Source: an uncultured Prevotella sp. (GTDB lineage Bacteria; Bacteroidota; Bacteroidia; Bacteroidales; Bacteroidaceae). Taken from it: a stretch of 6,434 bases of DNA. A model generated the notes under the pieces. That model was not told the origin of the DNA, made no database searches, and saw only the letters and a list, made by a program, of their open reading frames with translations. The DNA lies in contig CAKQFF010000107.1 in NCBI GenBank assembly GCA_934230685.1, positions 1-6,434 of the forward strand. Reading direction: 5' to 3'. The position numbers and the translations under genes were made by a program. Of the stretch, positions 1 to 5,434 are shown piece by piece; positions within the stretch are counted from its first letter, which is position 1; every line of letters starts with the position of its first letter.

Positions 1-598
1 TCGTTATAAGCAATTGAGCCAAAACCACACCCACCACCGACGGCACGATGCCTTTATTTCCCCATACATAATATATAGGTACTGACAAAAACAATGTGGC
101 TATTGCCAAATAAAGCGAACTTACAGCCACAGCCTGCAACTGTCGGGTGGCCTTGAGAATGGCAAGCTCGCCTGAAGAGAAAGTTGTAAACCCTACTACT
201 GGCGCAAGCAGCATAAATTGCAAGGTATGACTGTGGGAAGAGAATGTCCACTCATCAAGCCAAGGAGCCATTACAAGACACGCCACAAAACCGAGCAAGG
301 ACGTAAGCAAGCACCAACAACGAAACACGGCAATGCGACGCTTAAGCATCATTTTGTCACCTTTCTTAAAAGCCGAGGAAATTTCCCTTATTGCGCTTAT
401 CGACAAACCAAGGTTTGTTGAGTCGCCCACAAGTTTTATTGTAGACGAGTAGAGGGCGAGCAATCCCATGCCCATAGTGCCAAGGATTAGCGCCACAAGT
501 TTGTTGCGCACCAATCCTACAAGTATGTTTATTCCTTGCACACCACCAAAAAGGCCTGTGTATTTAAGAATATGTGTATAACTATTCTGTTTTTCCAT
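1..598 (-). CDS. Wzx/MATE-like polysaccharide (O-antigen/oligosaccharide) flippase, N-terminal part
   Basis: Reading the minus strand from an ATG at 598 gives 199 open codons up to the window edge, beginning MEKQNSYTHILKYTGLFGGV. The protein is strongly hydrophobic. Likely membrane segments lie near residues 13-31, 34-54, 94-112, 127-142, 155-175 and 184-199, separated by short basic loops such as KKGDKMMLKRR (78-88). The N-terminal pattern, a first helix followed by GLVRNKLVALILGTMGMGLLAL (28-49), is typical of the WzxE/oligosaccharide-flippase branch of the MOP superfamily. Such proteins move undecaprenyl-linked sugar units across the inner membrane for LPS or capsule assembly. Family members usually have roughly 400-500 residues, so well over half is outside the window. 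It is divergent from a GT2 glycosyltransferase, which supports a glycan role. The transported sugar cannot be inferred. Family call is firm; the exact subtype is less so. Confidence 0.88.
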   Translation of the reverse strand, partial: MEKQNSYTHILKYTGLFGGVQGINILVGLVRNKLVALILGTMGMGLLALYSSTIKLVGDSTNLGLSISAIREISSAFKKGDKMMLKRRIAVFRCWCLLTSLLGFVACLVMAPWLDEWTFSSHSHTLQFMLLAPVVGFTTFSSGELAILKATRQLQAVAVSSLYLAIATLFLSVPIYYVWGNKGIVPSVVGVVLAQLLIT

Positions 599-629
599 TT
601 ATATCTTAACGCAATTAAATATAAATTAT

Positions 630-637
630 TACTTTTG
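630..637 (+). promoter_or_regulatory. Candidate Bacteroidetes -7 box for the glycosyltransferase
   Basis: TACTTTTG matches the Bacteroidetes primary-sigma -7 consensus TAnnTTTG exactly and is followed by CA, as is common in this group. The implied transcription start is near 643, leaving a leader of about 50 nt before the ATG at 695. No good TTTG -33 element is seen 19-21 nt upstream, so the call rests on the -7 box and its position. The box overlaps the perfect palindrome CTTTTGCAAAAG (632-643), so the minus strand carries a weaker box (CTCTTTTG) that might serve the flippase. Confidence 0.55.
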
Positions 638-694
638 CAAAAGAGAAAAATAACACTCCACAGAAAGTAGAAAAGTAAATAACACACATCAATT

Positions 695-1633
695 ATGCAC
701 AACTACCCATTAATAAGCTTTATCATCCCAATATACAACACAGAACCAAACCAGTTGCGCGAATGTGTAGAAAGCATTATGTCGCTATCGCTCAGCCAAC
801 AGGAGCGTGAGATTATCATCGTCGACGATGGTTCGGAGTTCACAGCACTCAACGATATCGCCGACCTTGCCGACAATATCATCTATCTTCGACAGCACAA
901 CCAGGGAATGCCTTCGGCACGCAATATAGGTCTGCGCATGGCAACCGGACGATTCGTGCAGTTTATAGATGGACACGACAAACTGATACGTGCTCCATAT
1001 GAGCATTGTCTCGACATTGCACGCTATCATAATCCGGATGTTGTGTTGTTCAAAACCACCAAGAAGGATAGCAATATAGAGACTCCGTTCACATATGACG
1101 GACCATCGACAGGAAGTGCATACATGCGCGACCATAGCATCTGCGCCGATGTGTGGGGCTACTTGTTCGAGCGAAACATATTGGGCAATCTGAAATTCGA
1201 TACAGACATGCAGTTTACCGATGAAGACTTCACTCCACAGCTGTTTCTGCGCTCCGAACGTTTCTATACAACCGACTCAGAAGCCTATCACAACCGACAG
1301 ACTTCCGACTCCAAAGCCACCAACAAAGACCAGACACAGCAGTCATTTGCCGATACCGAGCGCATTCTGCTCCACTTGCAAAGCCTTGTGGTGCCCGAAG
1401 CCGACCGCGCCGCTCTCAACCGTCGCATAGCACAGCTCACAATGGAATATCTATGCAACATCATAAGAAGCACAGGCGACAAGCAGGAACTGGAAGAAGC
1501 AACTGAGCGTCTGCGCAGCCACGGACTGTATCCTCTGCCCGACCGCGACTACACCAAGCGATACAAATATTTCCGCAAGATGATGAGCAACAGAATTACA
1601 AGAAACATGTTGTTTGTGCTTATAAGAAGATAA
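695..1633 (+). CDS. Family 2 glycosyltransferase (GT-A fold)
   Basis: The 312-residue protein has the GT2 layout. The N-terminal strand ISFIIPIYNT (7-16) leads to IIIVDDGS (40-47), the nucleotide-sugar binding motif. NQGMPSARNIGLRMATGRFVQFID follows at 69-92, then the metal-site region. A later DVWGYLFERNIL (152-163) and the acceptor/catalytic-base segment TDEDFTPQLF (175-184) match the usual xEDxxF pattern. The site that normally reads FxDSDD is FIDGHD here (90-95), with His at the usual second Asp of DXD. There is no signal peptide or clear transmembrane helix; the basic C-terminus (KRYKYFRKMMSNRITRNMLF, about 288-307) could sit on the inner membrane. It probably transfers a sugar to a lipid-linked glycan, and the divergent flippase supports this. 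Donor and acceptor are unknown. The start at 695 is chosen because the GT2 fold begins directly after it and a promoter box lies upstream. Confidence 0.9.
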   Translation: MHNYPLISFIIPIYNTEPNQLRECVESIMSLSLSQQEREIIIVDDGSEFTALNDIADLADNIIYLRQHNQGMPSARNIGLRMATGRFVQFIDGHDKLIRAPYEHCLDIARYHNPDVVLFKTTKKDSNIETPFTYDGPSTGSAYMRDHSICADVWGYLFERNILGNLKFDTDMQFTDEDFTPQLFLRSERFYTTDSEAYHNRQTSDSKATNKDQTQQSFADTERILLHLQSLVVPEADRAALNRRIAQLTMEYLCNIIRSTGDKQELEEATERLRSHGLYPLPDRDYTKRYKYFRKMMSNRITRNMLFVLIRR

Positions 1634-1647
1634 AATAACATAATTTG

Positions 1648-1679
1648 TTTCGCATTCTCGCTCGGAATAATTATCTTTG
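1648..1679 (+). promoter_or_regulatory. Candidate Bacteroidetes promoter for the PD40 protein gene
   Basis: TATCTTTG at 1672-1679 fits TAnnTTTG exactly. A TTTCG at 1648-1652, close to the -33 TTTG element, lies 19 nt before it, which is the usual spacing; a perfect TTTG at 1644-1647 is slightly too far. The predicted start site is near 1685, giving a short leader of about 16 nt before the ATG at 1701. It follows the glycosyltransferase stop by about 40 nt, so the downstream genes appear to form a separate transcription unit. Confidence 0.6.
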
Positions 1680-1700
1680 TATGATAAAACAAAAACAACA

Positions 1701-2909
1701 ATGAATATCAGATACTACGCATTTATAGCATTGGCTATGCTCTCCACAGCATCGCTTGCACAAAAAAGAAAGCCAGCAAAGAAGCCTGCAGCAGCCAAGG
1801 GCGCAAAAACTGCGAAACCAGCCAAGCCTGCTAACGCAGCTACCGTAATGTCGCCACAAGCCAAGGCTCTTTTTGAGGACATGTTGCCCAACACGCAACG
1901 TGTATTCTTCATCGACAGCACCATTGTCGACATCGACCATGTGCTCAACGCCATTCCTCTGCCCGAAGCCTACGGCAAATATGTAGACTACGACAAATTC
2001 TTCAACAAGAAGACTGGCAGCAAGTCATCAGTCTTTGTCAATGGATTTGGTAACCGTTGCTATTATACTGAAATTGGAAACGACAGCATCTCACGCCTTT
2101 ACATGTGCGACCGCCTTGGCGACAACTGGGGCAAGCCTGTAGCTATCCGCGAGATCAACAAGCAATTCACCAATATCAGCAATCCATATATGGCTTCTGA
2201 CGGACAGACCCTGTATTTCTCAGGTGTATCTAACTCAGATGGCCTTGGCAAGCGCGATATCTACATGACTAAATACGATGCCGACGAGGGACATTTCATG
2301 CAGGCAGAAAATATAGGTCTGCCTTTCAACTCAGCCGACGACGACTTTGCCTATATCATAGCCGACGCTGACGGCATGGCATGGTTTGCCACCACACGCC
2401 GCCAACCCAAAGGCAAAGCTTGCATTTATGCCTTCGTACCATCAGAAAGCAGAACCAACTATAATGCCGACGAACTTGAAGACAGCCAACTCATGGGATA
2501 TGCCGAACTTACAAGCATACACCAGACATGGCCTTCGTCAGCCAAACGCGATGTGGCAATGAAGCGACTCAACAGTCTGCGCAACAAAGCCAAAGCTTCT
2601 GCTCAAGGAATGGGCAATATTGACTTTGTGGTTAACGACAACATCACATACACAAGTCTTGGACAATTCCATTCCAACGAAACCCGTAATGCATATATGG
2701 AGATAGCACGACAGCAGAAGGAATTGGTAAGTGTCGTAAACAAACTCGATGCTATGCGCACACGCTACCATTATGCACCCACCAACGGCAAGGACGATCT
2801 CGCTAAACAGATTGCACAATTTGAGCAACGAGAGGACAACTTACGCACTTCAATTCGCAAGAATGAGCAGGAATTGCGTCGCAAGGAATTGCAGTTGATA
2901 AAGAAATAA
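1701..2909 (+). CDS. Exported PD40 (TolB-like beta-propeller) repeat protein with C-terminal coiled coil
   Basis: This is a 402-residue protein of unknown specific function. MNIRYYAFIALAMLSTASLA (1-20) is a typical signal peptide with likely cleavage before Gln21. No lipobox Cys is present, so it should be soluble in the periplasm or associated with the envelope. Residues 21-48 are a Lys/Ala/Pro-rich linker. A PD40 repeat is clear at 160-190, with SNPYMASDGQTLYFSG followed by GLGKRDIYMT. A second, weaker one spans about 204-245, ending in DGMAWFATTRR and ACIYAF; residues 107-140 may be another blade. Residues 333-402 are rich in Gln, Glu, Lys, Arg and Leu and look coiled-coil. PD40 repeats occur in TolB and in Bacteroidetes OmpA-linked envelope proteins, but no OmpA domain is visible. 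An open frame extends upstream to a TTG at 1677, but that would overlap the -7 box and precede the signal peptide, so ATG 1701 is chosen. Confidence 0.8.
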   Translation: MNIRYYAFIALAMLSTASLAQKRKPAKKPAAAKGAKTAKPAKPANAATVMSPQAKALFEDMLPNTQRVFFIDSTIVDIDHVLNAIPLPEAYGKYVDYDKFFNKKTGSKSSVFVNGFGNRCYYTEIGNDSISRLYMCDRLGDNWGKPVAIREINKQFTNISNPYMASDGQTLYFSGVSNSDGLGKRDIYMTKYDADEGHFMQAENIGLPFNSADDDFAYIIADADGMAWFATTRRQPKGKACIYAFVPSESRTNYNADELEDSQLMGYAELTSIHQTWPSSAKRDVAMKRLNSLRNKAKASAQGMGNIDFVVNDNITYTSLGQFHSNETRNAYMEIARQQKELVSVVNKLDAMRTRYHYAPTNGKDDLAKQIAQFEQREDNLRTSIRKNEQELRRKELQLIKK

Positions 2910-2935
2910 CAATAAATAATAAAAAACTATCTATT

Positions 2936-3817
2936 ATGGCAAAAAAACATTTCGCAGAATCCGAACTAATCATCAATAGCGATGGAAGCGTATTCCACCT
3001 TCACGTTAAACCTGAGCAACTTGCCGACAAGGTAATCCTCGTGGGCGATCCTGGCCGCGTAGCTCTTGTGGCTTCTCACTTCGACAACAAGGAGTGCGAC
3101 ATCGAGAGTCGTGAGTTCCACACCATCACCGGCACCTACAAAGGCAAGCGCATTACTGTTATTTCAACTGGCATTGGCTGCGACAATATCGACATAGTTA
3201 TGAACGAGGTTGACGCTCTCGCCAACATCGATTTCAACACCCGCGAGGAGCACGAGACTCTACGCCAGCTTGAGGTTGTGCGCATCGGCACTTGTGGCGG
3301 ATTGCAACTCAATACTCCTCCTGGAACATTCATTTGTTCGGAATACTCTATTGGTTTCGACGGCTTACTCAACTTCTATGCCGGACGCAACGCCGTATGC
3401 GACTTACAGATAGAGCGTGCCTTGCTCAATCATCTTGGATGGACAGGCAACATGTGTCAGCCTGCCCCCTACGTGGTAGCTGCCGACAAGGAGCTTGTCG
3501 AACGCATAGCAAAAGAAGACATGGTGCGTGGATTCACGGTGGCATGCGGCGGATTCTTCGGTCCTCAGGGACGTGAGCTCCGCATTCCTCTTGCCGACCC
3601 TCATCAGAACGAGAAGATAGAGAGCTTCGAATACAAGGGTATCCGCATCAACAATTTCGAGATGGAAAGCTCAGCTCTTGCTGGACTGGCAAAGCTAATG
3701 GGACATAAGGCTACAACCGTGTGCATGGTGATTGCCAACCGCCGCACAAAGAACGCCGATACGGGATATAAGAGTCATATAGACGACCTTATAAAGTTGG
3801 TATTGGAGAGATTGTAA
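2936..3817 (+). CDS. udp: Nucleoside phosphorylase, probably uridine phosphorylase
   Basis: The 293-residue protein belongs to the PNP/UDP family (NP-I fold), which cleaves nucleosides with phosphate to give ribose-1-phosphate and a free base in the cytosol. Visible motifs are GDPGR (37-41) and RIGTCGG (116-122) for phosphate binding, STGIGCDN (77-84), and NFEMESSAL (240-248), whose Glu-Met-Glu contacts ribose. GPQGREL (209-215) gives Gln211 and Arg213, matching the Gln-x-Arg pair that recognises uracil in E. coli and human uridine phosphorylases (known family feature; alignment done by eye). This favours uridine over purine nucleosides. It is longer than the E. coli enzyme (about 253 residues), mainly through an insert near residues 100-112. 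It starts 26 nt after the PD40 gene with no convincing promoter between, so the two are probably co-transcribed. The leader is A-rich without a Shine-Dalgarno sequence, as usual in Bacteroidetes. Confidence 0.9.
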   Translation: MAKKHFAESELIINSDGSVFHLHVKPEQLADKVILVGDPGRVALVASHFDNKECDIESREFHTITGTYKGKRITVISTGIGCDNIDIVMNEVDALANIDFNTREEHETLRQLEVVRIGTCGGLQLNTPPGTFICSEYSIGFDGLLNFYAGRNAVCDLQIERALLNHLGWTGNMCQPAPYVVAADKELVERIAKEDMVRGFTVACGGFFGPQGRELRIPLADPHQNEKIESFEYKGIRINNFEMESSALAGLAKLMGHKATTVCMVIANRRTKNADTGYKSHIDDLIKLVLERL

Positions 3818-3824
3818 AGCCCGA

Positions 3825-3845
3825 CCCCTCCCCCGTAGGGAGGGG
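3825..3845 (+). terminator. GC-rich hairpin just after the uridine phosphorylase gene
   Basis: CCCCTCCC (3825-3832) pairs perfectly with GGGAGGGG (3838-3845) around the loop CCGTA. It begins 8 nt after the stop codon, where a terminator is expected. No U-tract follows directly (AATAACAT comes next; a T-rich stretch appears only at about 3867-3877), so it is not a textbook intrinsic terminator. Its core recurs inverted at 4138-4150, so it may instead be one copy of a dispersed palindromic repeat. Confidence 0.5.
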
Positions 3846-3855
3846 AATAACATAC

Positions 3856-3997
3856 AACTGCGAGGGTTATTTTTATTAAATATTTGAGTAACTGCAGAGG
3901 TTGAATACAAAGACAATAATAATGTATCTACAGTTATAAAGAACAAAGATTATAATAATACAACTGCGGTTGTTGAGAACAAAGATTATAAAAATAA
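3856..3997. repeat. Degenerate tandem repeat, 36-bp period, about 3-4 units
   Basis: Three units with an exact 36-bp register lie at 3890-3925, 3926-3961 and 3962-3997. The motif ACAAAGA recurs at 3907, 3943 and 3979. The last two units share the perfect 16-mer AGAACAAAGATTATAA (3940-3955 and 3976-3991). Units open with AACTGC or a variant (3890 and 3962; ATCTAC at 3926). A more diverged 34-nt copy starting AACTGC seems to occupy 3856-3889. The units are AT-rich, contain in-frame stops and show no coding sense. No spacers separate the units, so this is not a CRISPR array. Confidence 0.75.
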
Positions 3998-4049
3998 TAA
4001 TTGGCGAATATTATCGGCCCTAAACAAGTCTATAATATTCGCCAATTAT
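3997..4049. repeat. 18-bp perfect inverted repeat (long hairpin)
   Basis: ATAATTGGCGAATATTAT (3997-4014) and ATAATATTCGCCAATTAT (4032-4049) are perfect reverse complements separated by a 17-nt loop. The left arm starts exactly where the last 36-bp unit ends. With no mismatch over 18 bp this is well beyond chance for a short intergenic region. No U-tract follows on either strand, so a bidirectional terminator, a protein-binding site or the relic of a small palindromic element are all possible. Confidence 0.8.
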
Positions 4050-4115
4050 CCGTTTATATATATTCTATCATCAGATTACATTTATTCTGTCATCAAAATA
4101 ATAATCCAATAACTT

Positions 4116-4171
4116 TACCCCCGATACTTACCACTTTCCTCCCTACGGGGAAATGGTATGTATCAGGGGTA
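4116..4171. terminator. Long imperfect hairpin at the 3' end of tdh
   Basis: TACCCC (4116-4121) pairs with GGGGTA (4166-4171), GATAC (4123-4127) with GTATC (4160-4164), TACCA (4129-4133) with TGGTA (4154-4158) and TTTCC (4135-4139) with GGAAA (4149-4153). Two further pairs, one of them G-T, close a loop around CCTAC. Only two mismatches and one bulged C interrupt about 23 bp. It lies 15 nt beyond the tdh stop on the minus strand and faces the end of the uridine phosphorylase unit, so a two-way terminator is plausible. A run of six T follows 11 nt later on the plus strand (4183-4188); none is adjacent on the minus side. Its apex holds the inverted copy of the 3831-3843 motif. Confidence 0.55.
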
Positions 4172-4186
4172 TGGCTTAAACGTTTT

Positions 4187-5143
4187 TTATCCCTTAAGCT
4201 TTATCTCCAACTTCTCCAACATCTCGCGTGTCATAGCGTCGAGGTCATAAGCCGGACACCAATCCCACTCCTGACGAGCACAAGAGTCGTCCATGCAATC
4301 AGGCCAGCTCTCGGCTATGCTCTGCTTCAATGGATCAACATCGTATTCCATCTCAAACTCAGGACGATACTTCTTGATAGCTGCGAACACAGTCTCAGGA
4401 GCGAAGCTCAATGAAGCGATATTGAAAGCGTTGCGATGAACAAGACGTGTTGGGTCAGCCTCCATGAGGTCGATGGCTGCCTTCAGAGCGTCGGGCATGT
4501 AAATCATATCCATGAGAGTGCCCTGCTTGATAGGACATACAAACTTCTCGCCACGTACGGCTGAATAGTATATATCAACAGCATAGTCGGTTGTGCCGCC
4601 ACCCGGAGGTGTAACGTAAGAGATTACGCCTGGGAAACGAACGGCGCGTGTGTCCACACCATACTTATTGAAATAGTAGTCGCTGATAAGCTCAGTAGTA
4701 ACCTTAGAAACACCATAGATGGTGCGTGGACGCTGGATAGTGTCCTGCGGAGTCATCACCTTAGGTGTAGACAAGCCGAACGAGCCGATACTGCTTGGTG
4801 TGAACACAGCACAATTATGCTCACGAGCCACCTCAAGGATATTCCACAATCCATCGATTCCTATCTTCCATGCCAGACGCGGCTTCGACTCAGCCACTAC
4901 AGAGAGGAGGGCAGCGAGATTATAGATAGTGTCGATGGAATACTGCTTAACAACATCGGCAATCATTTGCGGGTTGATCACGTCGCACTCAGCCATCGGA
5001 CCGCTCTCAGCAAGCCATCCCTTAGGCTCGGCACCCTTGATATAGCCAGCCACCACGTTGTCATTACCATAAGTTTTGCGCAATTCCCTTGTAAGTTCCG
5101 AGCCGATCTGTCCCGTAGAACCTATAACCAAGATTTTCTTCAT
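4187..5143 (-). CDS. tdh: L-threonine 3-dehydrogenase, short-chain (SDR/epimerase-like) type
   Basis: The 318-residue enzyme oxidises L-threonine with NAD+ to 2-amino-3-ketobutyrate in the cytosol. MKKILVIGSTGQIGSEL (1-17) holds the Rossmann GxxGxxG NAD-binding loop. IYNLAALLS, TPSSIGSFG and TIYGVSK carry the SDR core, with the YxxxK catalytic pair in YGVSK. The segment FPGVISYVTPPGGGTTDYAV is characteristic of the SDR-type threonine dehydrogenases (also found in animals and trypanosomes) rather than the zinc-dependent E. coli Tdh or general UDP-sugar epimerases. The divergent neighbour kbl encodes the next enzyme, which strongly supports this assignment. The frame stays open upstream to an ATG at 5272, adding 43 residues, but the Rossmann strand must start near the N-terminus and the extra stretch covers the presumed leader and promoter, so ATG 5143 is preferred. 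Confidence 0.94.
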   Translation of the reverse strand: MKKILVIGSTGQIGSELTRELRKTYGNDNVVAGYIKGAEPKGWLAESGPMAECDVINPQMIADVVKQYSIDTIYNLAALLSVVAESKPRLAWKIGIDGLWNILEVAREHNCAVFTPSSIGSFGLSTPKVMTPQDTIQRPRTIYGVSKVTTELISDYYFNKYGVDTRAVRFPGVISYVTPPGGGTTDYAVDIYYSAVRGEKFVCPIKQGTLMDMIYMPDALKAAIDLMEADPTRLVHRNAFNIASLSFAPETVFAAIKKYRPEFEMEYDVDPLKQSIAESWPDCMDDSCARQEWDWCPAYDLDAMTREMLEKLEIKLKG

Positions 5144-5187
5144 TGTTGATTTGTATTTAGGTTTGTTTGTTGTTAGGATGTATTCCC

Positions 5188-5218
5188 ATTGTCCAAGAAA
5201 AGCGATTGTCCAAGAAAA
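5188..5218 (-). promoter_or_regulatory. 14-nt direct repeat in the tdh leader, possible operator or RNA element
   Basis: ATTGTCCAAGAAAA occurs perfectly at 5188-5201 and 5205-5218, a period of 17 bp. On the tdh strand each copy reads TTTTCTTGGACAAT and contains a TTGnnCAA half-palindrome. The pair lies 45-75 nt upstream of the tdh ATG, downstream of the proposed transcription start. Two identical sites in the divergent tdh-kbl region could bind a regulator or act in the leader RNA. No known regulator was recognised. Confidence 0.45.
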
Positions 5219-5249
5219 CGGCAATATTCCACCCTTTCGAATTTCGATG

Positions 5250-5280
5250 CAAAGTAACAAAATATTTTTCATATGACAAT
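5250..5280 (-). promoter_or_regulatory. Candidate Bacteroidetes promoter for tdh
   Basis: On the minus strand TTACTTTG (plus 5250-5257) matches TAnnTTTG at seven of eight positions and is followed by CA. ATTG (plus 5277-5280), a near -33 element, lies 19 nt upstream. The start site would be near 5243, giving a leader of about 100 nt that contains the duplicated 14-nt motif. The imperfect palindrome TCGAATTTCGA (5237-5247) sits at the predicted start. Confidence 0.5.
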
Positions 5281-5360
5281 AAAAAATACAAGAAAAAACA
5301 TAAGTTTCGTATAATGATAAATTTTAACACGAAAAGAAGTGCTATGTGAAAAAATTTTTG

Positions 5361-5368
5361 TTAATTTG
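5361..5368 (+). promoter_or_regulatory. Weak candidate -7 box for kbl
   Basis: TTAATTTG, followed by CA, matches seven of eight positions of TAnnTTTG and would start transcription near 5374, about 60 nt before the kbl ATG. No clear -33 TTTG is found at the right distance. The rest of 5281-5434 is very A/T-rich and holds nothing else I can identify. Confidence 0.35.
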
Positions 5369-5434
5369 CACAGCAATAAGCTTAAAAACGAAATCACACA
5401 TATTATATAAAAACAACTATTAAATCTTAGCAAA

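Noticed and set aside
54..251. 65-codon minus-strand frame as a separate small gene
   Set aside because: It overlaps the flippase reading frame in another frame on the same strand and has no family resemblance; the flippase frame is the convincing one.
3856..3997. Possible CRISPR array because of the 36-bp repeat period
   Set aside because: Units are contiguous with no unique spacers and diverge from one another; no cas genes are present in the window.
3831..4150. Phase-variable invertible promoter flanked by the 13-nt inverted repeats
   Set aside because: Both flanking genes end here rather than begin, no perfect TAnnTTTG box was found inside, and no invertase gene is in the window; kept only as a minor alternative for read-based testing.
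4001..4414. 137-codon open frame on the plus strand across the repeat region
   Set aside because: It starts with TTG inside the inverted repeat, its second half is antisense to tdh, and its product shows no recognisable family or composition of a real protein.
5144..5272. 43-residue N-terminal extension of threonine dehydrogenase
   Set aside because: It would precede the Rossmann strand MKKILVIGSTG, which starts these enzymes, and it covers the proposed leader and duplicated motif.
5310..5315. TATAAT as a -10 box for kbl
   Set aside because: The Bacteroidetes primary sigma factor does not use this consensus, and the region is so A/T-rich that a chance match is likely.
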